From the NCBI RefSeq assembly GCF_932526225.1, contig NC_064039.1, positions 17,104,639-17,168,638 of the forward strand: a stretch of 64,000 bases of DNA, read 5' to 3'. Positions within the stretch are counted from its first letter, which is position 1. The number at the start of each line of letters is the position of its first letter. The notes beneath the pieces were generated by a model. The model saw only the letters and a list, made by a program, of their open reading frames with translations. It was not told where the DNA came from and searched no databases. Both the position numbers and the translations under genes were made by a program. This document shows positions 1 through 10,142 of the stretch, piece by piece. The stretch comes from Nematostella vectensis. Its lineage: Eukaryota; Cnidaria; Anthozoa; Actiniaria; Edwardsiidae.

Positions 1-568
1 TTTGGTACGAGATCGCGACAGTTTGGGCTTTTTAATAATAGGAGATACTTTGCGTTGATTTATTTGCATTTTTTCACACATTTCTTCCGTAATAACGGCA
101 TGTCCATTGAGAAAAAGTTGACTTTACATTGAAATAGTCATAAAGATTTCTGTCAATTGCCATTTTGTTATAATCCTAATACGAAATTCACGAGATCTCT
201 TTATACATAAATATCTTTTTTAAAAGTCGCCATGTCAATTGTTTGCTTTGCGTATTGTTTTACTGTCCTTTGTTCTTTGCGTTCCATCGTACTTAGCTCA
301 TTAGTCCTTTCTATTGGTTGTTACCTAGTATTGGGTTTTATGTAAATCTCGTCAGTTTTGGCCAGCGCTCAGAGGAGTACGCTACCGTTAAGGTAATATT
401 GGTTTCATTTTTCTTGTAACTCCCTTTTCTCGATCTCTTCACGTTTTAGTCAAATTGTATGCATTTGTTTGTTTGTTTCAGTTCCGTTAGTTGTAAATAG
501 ACGCGTAGTAGCTACAGTTCGTATCAGGGAAGGGCGAAAGAAGCTATAAAAACTTGTTCCTCTCCCAG
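1..568. other. Non-coding flank, no gene recognised
   Basis: AT-rich sequence with no reading frame that resembles a protein. It ends in a pyrimidine-rich tract followed by AG at 567-568, which would serve as a 3' splice site for the short frame that follows. Confidence 0.4.
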
Positions 569-675
569 AGGAACAAGTCTACAAAGCTTCAAAAAAGATT
601 TTAAAAGAAAACTTTGATCTACGTAATGTGATCATAAGATCGTTAATCGACCAAGTCGTCAAAAAGCTAAAATGA
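569..675 (+). CDS. Possible terminal exon of an unidentified gene
   Basis: A pyrimidine tract plus CAG (ending at 568) precedes a frame of 34 codons that ends in TGA at 673-675. Its composition looks protein-like: it is rich in Lys, Val, Ile and Leu, and it includes the stretches EQVYKASKKILKENFD and RSLIDQVVKKLK. An in-frame stop lies just upstream of the proposed acceptor, so the frame is only meaningful as a spliced exon. I do not recognise the family. The 22-bp minisatellite begins about 15 bases after the stop, so if the exon is real the array would be in or just after its 3' untranslated region. It could equally be chance or a fragment of a mobile element. Confidence 0.25.
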
Positions 676-689
676 TCTGCGCAATAGAT

Positions 690-3600
690 TGTCAAAGACA
701 AACAAGCCGCAAGACCAAGACAAGCAAGCCGCAAGACCAAGACAAGCAAGCCGCAAGACCGAGACAAGCAAGCCGCAAGACCAAGACAAGCAAGCCGCAA
801 GACCAAGACAAGTCGCAAGATCAAGACAAGCCGCAAGGCAAGCAAGCCGCAAGACAAGCAAGACCAAGGCAAGCAAGTCGAAAGAGCAAGGCAAGACCAA
901 GGCAAGCAAGCCGCAAGAGCAAGGCAAGCAAGTCGAAAGACCAAGGCAAGCAAGGCGCAAGGCCAAGGCAAGCAAGCAGCAAGACCAAGACAAGCAAGCC
1001 GAAAGACCAAGACAAGCAAGCCGCAAGACCAAGACAAACAAGCCGCAAGATCAAGCCACAAGACCAAGACAAGCAAGCCGCAAGACCAAGGCAAGCAAGC
1101 CGCAAGACCAAGACAAGCAAGCAGCAAGACCAAGACAAGCAAGCCGCAAGACCAAGACAAGCAAGCCGCAAGACCAAGACAAACAAGCCGCAAGACCAAG
1201 ACAAGCAAGCCGCAAGTCCAAGACAAGCAAGCCGCAAGACCAAGATAAGCAAGCCGCAAGACCAAGACAAGCAAGCATCAAGAACAAGACAAGCAAGCCG
1301 CAAGACCAAGACAAGCAAGCCGCAAGACCAAGACAAGCAAGCCGCAAGACCAAGACAAGCAAGCCGCAAGACCAAGACAAGCAAGCCGCAAGACCAAGAC
1401 AAGCCGCAAGGCAAGCAAGCCGCAAGACCAAGACAAGCCGCAAGGCAAGCAAGCCGCAAGACAAGCAAGACCAAGGCAAGCAAGTCGGAAGAGCAAGGCA
1501 AGACCAAGGCAAGAAAGCCGCAAGAGCAAGACAAGCAAGCCGCAAGACCAAGACAAGCAAGCCGCAAGACTAAGACAAGCAAGCCTCAAGACCAAGACAA
1601 GCAAGCAGCAAGAACAAGACAAGCAAGCCGCAAGACCAAGACAAGCAAGCCGCAAGACCAAGACAAGCAAGCCGCAAGACCAAGACAAGCAAGCTGCAAA
1701 ACCAAAACAAGCAAGCTGCAAGACCAAGACAAGCAAGCCGAAAGACCAAGACAAGCAAGCCGCTAGACCAAGACAAGCAAGCCGCTAGACAAAGACAAAA
1801 AAGCCGCAAGACAAGCAAGCCGCAAGACCAAGACAAGCAAGCCGAAAGACCAAGGCATGCAAGCTCCAAGAACAAGGCAAGCAAGCTCCAAGACCAAGGC
1901 AAGCAAGCCACAAGACCAAGACAAGCAAGCCGCATGACCAAGACAAGAAAAAGCCGCAAGACCAGGACAAAAAAGCCGCAAGACCAGGACAAAAAAGCCG
2001 CAAGACAAGCAAGACCAAGGCAAGCAAGTCGCAAGAGCAAGGCAAGCGAGCCGCAAGACCAAGACAAACAAGCCCATGACCAAGACAAGCAATCCGCAAG
2101 ACCAAGACAAGCAAGCCGCTAGACCAAGACAAAAAAGCCGCAAGACAAGCAAGCCGCTAGACCAAGACAAGCAAGTTGCAAGACCAAGACAAGCAAGCCG
2201 CAAGACCAAGACAAGCAAGCCGCAAGACCAAGACAAGCCGCAAGACAAGCAAGACCAAGGCAATCAAGTCACAAGAGCAAGGCAAGACCAAGGCAAGCAA
2301 GCCGCAAGACAAGCAAGCCGCAAGACCAAAACAAGCAAGATGCAAGACCAAGACAAGCAAGATGCAAGACCAAGACAAGCAAGCCACAAGACCAAGACAT
2401 GCAAGCCGTAAGACGCAAGAAAAGCAAGCCGCAAGCGGTAAGAAAAGCAAGCCGCACGACCAAGACAAGCAAGCCGCAAGACCAAGACAAGCAAGCCGCA
2501 CGACCAAGACAAGCAAGCCGCAAGACCAAGACAAGCAAGCCGCAAGACCAAGACAAGCAAGCCGCAAGACCAAGACAAGCAAGCCGCAAGACCAAGACAA
2601 GCCGCAAGACAAGCAAGACCAAGGCAATCAAGTCGCAAGAGCAAGGCAAGAGCAAGGCAAGCAAGTCGCAAGAGCAAGTGCAAGACAAGCAAGCCGCAAG
2701 ACAAAAACAAGCAAGCCGCAAGACAAGCAAGCCGCAAGACCAAGACAAGCAAGCCGCAAGACCAAGACAAGCAAGCTGCAATACCAAGACAAGCAAGCCG
2801 GAAGACCAAGACAAGCAAGCCGGAAGACCAAGACAAGCAAGCGGCAAGACCAAGACAAGCAAGCCTTTAGACCAAGACAAGCAAGCCGTTAGACAAAGAC
2901 AAAAAAGCCGCAAGACAAGCAAACCGCAAGACCAAGACAAGCAAGCCGCAAGACCAAGACAAGCAAGAACAAGACAAGCAAGACCAAGACAAGCAACCCG
3001 CAAGACCAAGGCATGCAAGCTGCAAGACCAAGGCAAGCAAGCCACAAGACCAAGACAAGCAAGCCGCAAGACCAAGACAAGATAAAGCCGCAAGACCAGG
3101 ACAAAAAAGCCGCAAGACAAGCAAGCCGCAAGACAAGCAAGACCAAGGCAAGATAGTCGCAAGAGCAAGGCAAGACCAACACAAGCAAGCCGAAAGACCA
3201 AGGCAAGCAAGCCGCAAGTCCAAGACAAGCAAGCCGCAAGACCAAGACAAGCAAGTTCAAGAGCAAGACAAGCAAGCCGCAAGACCAAGACAAGCAAGCC
3301 GCAAGACCAAGACAATCCGCAAGACAAGCAAGACCAAGGCAATCAAGTCGCAAGAGCAAGGCAAGACCAAGGCAAGCAAGCCGCAAGACCAAGACAAGCA
3401 AGCCGCAAGACCAAGACAAGCAAGACCCAAGACCAAGACAAAAAAGCCGCAAGACAAACAAGCCGCAACACAAGCAAGCCTCGAGACCAAGGCAAGCAAG
3501 CCACATGACCAAGACAAGCAAGCCACAAGACCAGGACAAAAAAGCCGCAAGACCAGGAGAAAAAAGCTGCAAGAAAAGCAAGCCGCAAGCCGCAAGCCGC

Positions 3601-5622
3601 AAGAAAAGCAAGCCGCAAGATCAAGACAAGCAAGCCGCAAGACCAAGACAAGCAAGCCGCAAGACCAAGACAAGCAAGCCGCAAGACCAAGACAAGCAAG
3701 CCGCAAGACCAAGACAAGCCGCAAGACAAGCAAGACCAAGGCAATCAAGTCGCAAGAGCAAGGCAAGAGCAAGGCAAGCAAGTCGCAAGAGCAAGAGCAA
3801 GACAAGCAAGCCGCAAGACAAAAACAAGCAAGCCGCAAGACAAGCAAGCCGCAAGACCAAGACAAGCAAGCCGCAAGACCAAGACAAGCAAGCCGCAAGA
3901 CCAAGACAAACAAGCCGCAAGACCAAGACAAGCAAGCCGCAAGACCAAGTGAAGCAAGCTGCAAGACCAAGACAAGCAAGCCGCAAGACCAAGACAAGCA
4001 AGCTCCAAGACCAAGACAAGCAAGCCGCAAAACCAAGACAAGCAAGCCGCAAGACCAAGACAAGCAAGCTGCAAAACCAAAACAAGCAAGCTGCAATACC
4101 AAGACAAGCAAGCCGGAAGACCAAGACAAGCAAGCCGCTAGACCAAGACAAGCAAGCCGCTATACAAAGACCAAAAAAGCCGCAAGACAAGCAAGCCGCA
4201 AGACCAAGACAAGCAAGAACAAGACAAGCAAGACCAAGAAAAGCAAGCCGCAAGACCAAGGCATGCAGGCTGCAAGAGCAAGGAAAGCAAGCCACAAGAC
4301 CAATACAAGCAAGCCGCAAGACCAAGACAAGAAAAAGCCGCAAGACCAGGACAAAAAAGCCGCAAAACAAGCAAGACCAAGGCAAGCAAGTCGCAAGAGC
4401 AAGGCAAGACCAAGACAAGCAAGCCGCTAGACCAAGACAAAAAACCGCAAGACAAGCAAGCCGCTAGACCAAGACAAGCAAGCCGCTAGACCAAGACAAA
4501 AAAGCCGCAAGACCAACACAAAAAAGCCGCAAGACAAGCAAGCCTCAAGACCAAGACAAGCAAGTTGCAAGACCAAGCCAAGCAAGCCGCAAGACCAAGA
4601 CAAGCAAGCCGCAAGACCAAGACAAGCCGCAAGACAAGCAAGTCGCAAGACAAGCAAGACCAAGGCAAGCAAGCCGCAAGACCAAGACAAGCAAGCCGCA
4701 AGACCATGGCAAGCAAGCCACAAGACCAAGACAAGCAAGCCACAAGACCAGGACAAAAAAGCCGCAAGACCAGGACAAAAAAGCCGCAAGACCAAGACAA
4801 GCAAGACCAAGACAAGCAAGAACAAGACAAGCAAGCCGCAAGACCAAGGCATGCAAGCTGCAAGACCAAGACAAGCAAGCCGCAAGACCAAGACAAGCCG
4901 CAAGACAAGCAAGTCGCAACACAAGCAAGCTGCAAGACCAAGGCAAGCAAGTTGCAAGACCAAGACAATCAAGCCGCAAGACCAAGACAAGCAAGCCGCA
5001 AAACCAAGACAAGCAATCCGCAAGACCAAGACAAGCCGCAAGACAAGCAAGTCGCAAGACAAGCAAGACCAAGGCAATCAAGTCGCAAGAGCAAGGCAAG
5101 ACCAAGGCAAGCAAGTCGCAAGACCAAGACAAGCAAGCCGCAACACAAGCAAGCCTCAAGACCAAGGCATGCAAGCTGCAAGACCATGGCAAGCAAGCCA
5201 CAAGACCAAGACAAGCAATCCACAAGACCAGGACAAAAAAGCCGCAAGACCAGGACAAAAAAGCCGCAAGACAAGCAAGCCGCAAGACAATCAAGACCAA
5301 GGCAAGCAAGTCGCAAGAGCAAGGCGAGCAAGTCGCAAGAGCAAGGCAAGCAAGCCGCAAGATCAAGACAAGCAAGCTGCAAAACCAAAACAAGCAAGCC
5401 GCAAGACCAAGACAAAAAAGCCGCAAGACAAGCAAGCCGCACCACAAGCAAGCCGAAAGACCAAGGCAAGCAAGCTGCAAGACCAAGGCAAGCAAGCCGC
5501 AAGACCAAGGCAAGCAAGCCGCAAGACCAAGACAAGCAAGCTGCAAAACCAAAACAAGCAAGCCGCAAGACCAAGACAAGCAAGCCGCAAGACCAAGACA
5601 AGCAAGCCGCAAGACCATGTTA
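690..5622. repeat. 22-bp minisatellite, about 4.9 kb
   Basis: Tandem array of a 22-bp unit whose core reads GCAAGACCAAGACAAGCAAG, with shortened and variant units (GACCAAGGCAAGCAAG, GACCAGGACAAAAAAGCC) interspersed in recurring blocks. The + strand is almost free of T. Because 22 is not a multiple of 3, each reading frame cycles through the same 22-residue peptide every 66 bp, and TAA/TAG/TGA cannot form without T. All three + frames are therefore open for long distances, as are the Leu/Cys-rich frames on the other strand. None has a credible domain, so I do not call a gene here. Confidence 0.95.
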
Positions 5623-5639
5623 GGAGGAGCTATAGCCTA

Positions 5640-6617
5640 TGAGGTGACCCATAAATGCAATGTGTTATAAGGAAAAAAAGTATTCTTGTTTATCTATAAA
5701 GTGATGCAGTTTTGTTGTTCAGTCAGTTTTTTTTATGTTTGAACATGTCCCTTTCCGTATGGTTCCAGCACAGGCCGAATGACTAGTTTCCCCTTGATGG
5801 TAAGTGTCACTCTGGAATAATGTGTAAATTTTTTTATTATAAATAACACTATTACGTCAATGAGTTTTACGATAAATTTACGATTATTTATATTCTTCAA
5901 ATAAACACATGATGATCGGGCGCGTACCAAGGATTGGCCGAGGGGGTGCACAGTATAGGTATCATATGGAAAAAGCATGGTATTTGAAGATTCCTTAATA
6001 AGGAGTGACCCACTTTTTGGCCCCCAAGGGGGGTGCACGTGCACGCTGCACACCCTCCTGTGGACGCACCTGATTATGTCAATTGCAACAATGTTACTTA
6101 TGTGCACCATGTTTCTTATGTGTTGTTCCTGGAATCATCCAACATCAACGTCAGCAACCTCAATCACAGTGCATCAAATGACTAGTTCTCCTTTGGGGGT
6201 AAGTGATTCTGGAATAATATATATAAAAAATAACACCATTACATCAATAGACAATGTTTCTTATGTGCACCATGTGGTTCGTCAACGTCAGCAACATCAT
6301 TGCAACGAATGACTAGTTCTCATTTGGTGGTGATTCCTGACTAATATTTACTAATATTTATTAGAAATAACACCATTACATCAATAGACTATGTCTCTAG
6401 TGTGTAACTATTGTGTATTACGCTATAAGAATAATATCAATCACATGCCAAATGACTATGGAAATATAACACACTTCAAAATTCAGTTTTAATTCTTGCA
6501 CACAAGGAAAACAGAAAATTTTCCGAATTCTCCCGGTCAATAAGTTTTTGAAGTATTAACCAATTAGGGAACATTTGATTTGAACTTCTTCACATAACAT
6601 TGAGAGTGTGCATTTGA
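5640..6617. repeat. Non-coding stretch with an imperfect repeat of about 130 bp
   Basis: The motif GAATGACTAGTT followed by a TGGTAAGTG-like segment, a CTGGAATAAT segment and an AATAACACCATTACATCAAT segment recurs at about 5775, 6176 and 6305. The segment between the later copies (CTTATGTGCACCATGT, then TCAACGTCAGCAAC) is also repeated. This looks like two to three diverged tandem copies of one unit. No coding sequence was recognised. Confidence 0.55.
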
Positions 6618-7769
6618 GTCGGCTATGCACCAGCTGAAACATGCGAACTTGTAGGCAACTTCCTCCTCTCCCAACTCCAAGACCTTAACATCAACGTAGG
6701 ACTCTACCGCGATGCCACACCTAAAAACAAGAAAGAACTATGCCGCATCTTCAACAACAACGGACTGCAAATCACCATAGAAGCCAACAAGCGAGTAGTC
6801 AACTTCCTAGACGTCACATTCGACTTGAACCGCAACACCTACCAGCCTTTCACCAAACCGAGCGCCCCAATACAGTACGTCCTCCGCGAGAGCAACCACC
6901 CACCTACCATCACAAAGAATATCCCTGCCAGTATCCACAAACGCTCATCTACACTATCATCAGACAAAAAAACCTTCGACAAAGCCGCCCCGCCATACCA
7001 GAAAGCACTCGACGAAAGTGGATATAACTACACGCTGCACTACGAACCAAACACCACAAGCAAACGCAAGAACCGCCAGCGCAACAACATCATCTGGTAC
7101 AACCCCCCTTTTAGCAAGAACACAAGCACCAACATCAGCCACAGATTCCTCTCACTCATAGACAAGCACTTCCCTAAAGACCACAAACTCAGAAAAATGT
7201 TTAACCGGAACACAACCAAAATCAGTTATAGCTGCATGAGCAACACCAAGCAGATAATTGACAGCCACAACAAACGCATAATCGCCTCATCAATAACAAC
7301 CGAAGACGCCCCTACCTCCCTCGCCACCGCCAATAACAAAACATGCAACTGCAGACAAAAGAACGCGTGCCCCCTTGACGGAAACTGCCTCCAATCATCC
7401 GTTATCTACCAAGCTACTGTAACAAGAAAGGACAACAACACCTGCTAAACCTACGTAGGACTAACCGAGAACGAATTCAAGACAAGATATAGAAACCACA
7501 CCGCCTCATTCCGACACGCTAAACACAGAAACTCGACCGAACTAAGCAAGTACATATGGAGCCTTAAAGACAACGACATAGAACACTTTATTTCATGGAA
7601 AATCCTGTCATCTCACTCCGCCTACAACAGCTCTAGCAAAAGATGTAATCTCTGCCTCAAAGAAAAACTTATCATTATCCGCCAACCCAAGCTATCAACT
7701 TTGAACAAGCTTAACGAGCTAGTGTCTTCGTGCCGCCACAGGAACAAAGCCTTGTTATGCAACAGCTAA
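6618..7769 (+). pseudogene. Penelope-like element ORF remnant (RT tail plus GIY-YIG endonuclease)
   Basis: One frame runs from 6618 to a TAA at 7767-7769 and matches the 3' half of Penelope-like retroelement polyproteins. After [12 protein letters not shown] comes [10 protein letters not shown]. In the family this position normally carries the reverse transcriptase catalytic YxDD box, and here the sequence directly after YRD is missing, so the RT is dead. Next come the thumb/linker region ([33 protein letters not shown]), a Cys-containing segment ([15 protein letters not shown]) and the GIY-YIG endonuclease core ([32 protein letters not shown]). A nonsense TAA at 7446-7448 cuts the endonuclease just before TYVG. 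The start of the element is missing. An in-frame stop at 6615 and loss of all upstream RT motifs show 5' truncation. Confidence 0.85.
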
Positions 7770-7875
7770 ACTATTCAATTTCATCAAAACAGCCATTCAA
7801 ATTTCACGCCCTATTTTCATGTTAATTTTATACATAGATAGTATATAAGTGATGGTAGTAATATATTCTTAATAA

Positions 7876-7918
7876 ATCTCCTGATGAGTGGGCAACCACG
7901 AAACAGGCTTGTAGAGAT
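7876..7918 (+). ncRNA. Hammerhead ribozyme (type I) of the Penelope-like element
   Basis: All core nucleotides are present in order. Stem I 5' strand is ATCTC (7876-7880), followed by the conserved CTGATGA (7881-7887). Stem II is GTGG/CCAC with a GCAA tetraloop (7888-7899). The conserved GAAA is 7900-7903. Stem III is ACA/TGT closed by loop GGCT (7903-7912), the predicted cleavage is after A7913, and stem I 3' strand is GAGAT (7914-7918). The very short stem III is what has been described for hammerheads in Penelope-like elements. It lies about 110 bp after the element's ORF, in the expected 3' position. The motif appears unmutated although the ORF beside it is dead. Confidence 0.85.
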
Positions 7919-7954
7919 AAAACGGTAGTTCGCGTGTTTTTTTCCCTACAAACC

Positions 7955-9520
7955 AAGATATATATATATATTATGTGTTTACATTTTTTTTTATTACACT
8001 TCATAAAAAAGCCCAGAAGACAACATTACATATAAATCAACACAAGTTTGAAAAAGTATGCTATACGCCTCTGTGAATCACTAGTTGCACTGACGTTCAA
8101 AGTGTTAGCCATATTTTTTGGAGCAAAAAAAAAGAAACAAAGAGGCATAAAGCATGTAGCTTGTCTACACCACGCCTATGCAGACCATCTAATTTTTCTT
8201 CAGCTTGTCTGTAGTCTTTCTAGTTATACAAGTAAAGATTGTAACTTGTTTGCCCTTGCAAGCGCCACATTTTGTGCATTGGGGATGACCCAGTGAAACT
8301 GGAGTACTAAACAAGGTATGTTAGGCAGCACTATGTTGCTTGCCTAGAGGAACTCAAAATGTGTCAGTTCCCAGCTATGGTAATCTTAAAATCCAGGCCT
8401 GCTAGGGTATACACTCAGAAAAAGTGTACTGTGTTTGTCGGCTCCTAAACAACAGAAACAAGCCTATATCAAATGCTCAAGATGCAAGAAATAGTATCAC
8501 CACATTATACACTGGAACCATAAGAGAGTGCTCTACTAATGCACTAATCGTTTAAAACCCCCACCCCCTGCTACGGTCCTGGTTCTAGAAATTTTATTAG
8601 CTAAAACAAAAAATTATACTATAAGATACGCATAACACAGCATCCGAAAATTATGGGGTTAATTATCATGTATGATACAGTTTAACATAAATTTTATGTG
8701 GGGGACCTTGAAATATTATCAGACGACTAACAGCTATTGTTCTTGCTTCTTCTGATTGGTTCACCACTGAAAATCATCAATAAGATATATAGGGAACCAC
8801 CCTGGTTCCAGAGCCTTGATGTCTCTCTATTTAGTGGCCCGCAAAACCTCAAGTTCGCTGGCCACTAAATAGATAGCCGTTCAAGGCTCTGGAACCAGGG
8901 TAATAGAGAACATGCTATTATGATAAAGCTGCATGTTTTTGCTGCAGGACAATGATGATGACTTAATCATACGAATGAGTGTCTTTTTGATACAGGTACA
9001 TGCATATACTCCTTCATCAACCTTTGAGCACTTAACAAACAAAATAACAAAGAATTTGAGAAAAATCGCAATCAAATGTTGCCACTTTTTTTAGAGACCC
9101 CTGTGGGTTATTTAATAAAAGCTGTTATCACAGGTAAATATGCAGTTGGTATTATTTAGGGCTTCAAGCAAACCACATTCTTTTCAGAGCTGCATTATTT
9201 TTAAGGGTCTCAGAATGCGCGAAATAGCTTTGATGAGACATGATATGTTATCCATATTGTAATTTTCAAGTCAGCCAAAAAACACATTACCTCAATTTGC
9301 TTAGAATAAGGTTTTAATAAAATTATTGGTATTTATTGGTGTTTGTAGTTTAAGTTTGTAGTTTTTTTTCCAACAGAGGTATTTTTAGGTTATAACCGCT
9401 TTTTGTACATAACTTAATGAAATTTATACAAAAACTGGAATTAATTTTGAGTTATAAATTAGAGATGTGGATCAGTTTCAGCTGTTGTGAATTTCGAAAT
9501 TAACAGTAAAATTTAAAAAA
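7955..9520. other. Non-coding stretch, no gene recognised
   Basis: Begins with a short TA run (about 7959-7971) after the Penelope-like 3' end. Contains AT-rich sequence with a long inverted repeat at 8799-8901 (listed separately). No supported coding sequence. Confidence 0.4.
8799..8901. repeat. Inverted repeat with arms of about 40 bp
   Basis: The left arm (8799-8838, beginning ACCCTGGTTCCAGAGCCTTG) is almost the exact reverse complement of the right arm (8861-8901, ending CAAGGCTCTGGAACCAGGGT), with about 22 bp between them. It could fold into a long hairpin. It may be a foldback mobile element or a small-RNA precursor, and nothing in the sequence decides which. Confidence 0.8.
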
Positions 9521-9523
9521 TTA

Positions 9524-9845
9524 CCTGGATAAATAGACTAACCTTTATAATTTTCAGAAAAAGCGAATGAGGAGGTCAATCTGAGTTATGAAAACGAGGC
9601 CTGATGTAAACAATGTGCTCGGTTCCATAACTCAGCCCTTTTTCGTAAATCCAAGACTATCAAGCCAGTGCTGTTAATATTTAACCTGGATAAATAGACT
9701 AACCTTTATAATTTTCAGAAAAAGCGAATGAGGAGGTCAATCTGAGTTATGAAAACGAGGCCTGATGTAAACAATGTGCTCGGTTCCATAACTCAGCCCT
9801 TTTTCGTAAATCCAAGACTATCAAGCCAGTGCTGTTAATATTTAA
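9524..9845. repeat. Perfect 161-bp tandem duplication
   Basis: 9524-9684 and 9685-9845 are identical as far as I can read, each starting CCTGGATAAATAGACTAACC. Lack of divergence indicates a recent duplication, or an assembly artefact at a repeat boundary. Confidence 0.9.
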
Positions 9846-10142
9846 CCCCTCCTAGCAAAAACGTATCCATATGGGTTGTTCTAGCGACGATTTACGTCTT
9901 CGTGTGAACGTAATTTGTATTTTTGGCAGTCTTTGGTTCAGCGAATTGTTGGGGATAAGGTTCGGAACTCGCCGCCGTTCGTGTGATAAGTTCGTAACCG
10001 AGCGTAGACTAGTTCCCAGTTCTCTCACGACCAAGGGCAACTTGGGTGATGGAAACGAAGCTCTACCGCGCTGGCAGGCAGGCGGGCAGGCGAGGCAGAA
10101 CCACAGGGCTCCCGCGCGATGACCAAAAAAACTCGGTCGCAT

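Noticed and set aside
672-5642. Long open frames on both strands encoding Lys/Gln/Arg-rich or Leu/Cys-rich repeat proteins
   Set aside because: They follow from a T-poor 22-bp repeat that cannot form stops on the + strand. All frames are open equally, and there is no domain, start context or codon-position bias that would single one out.
9852-10142. Overlapping frames of 83-96 codons on both strands
   Set aside because: No domain recognised. The region shares a dispersed repeat with 59553-59595, so it is more likely part of a mobile element's non-coding portion.
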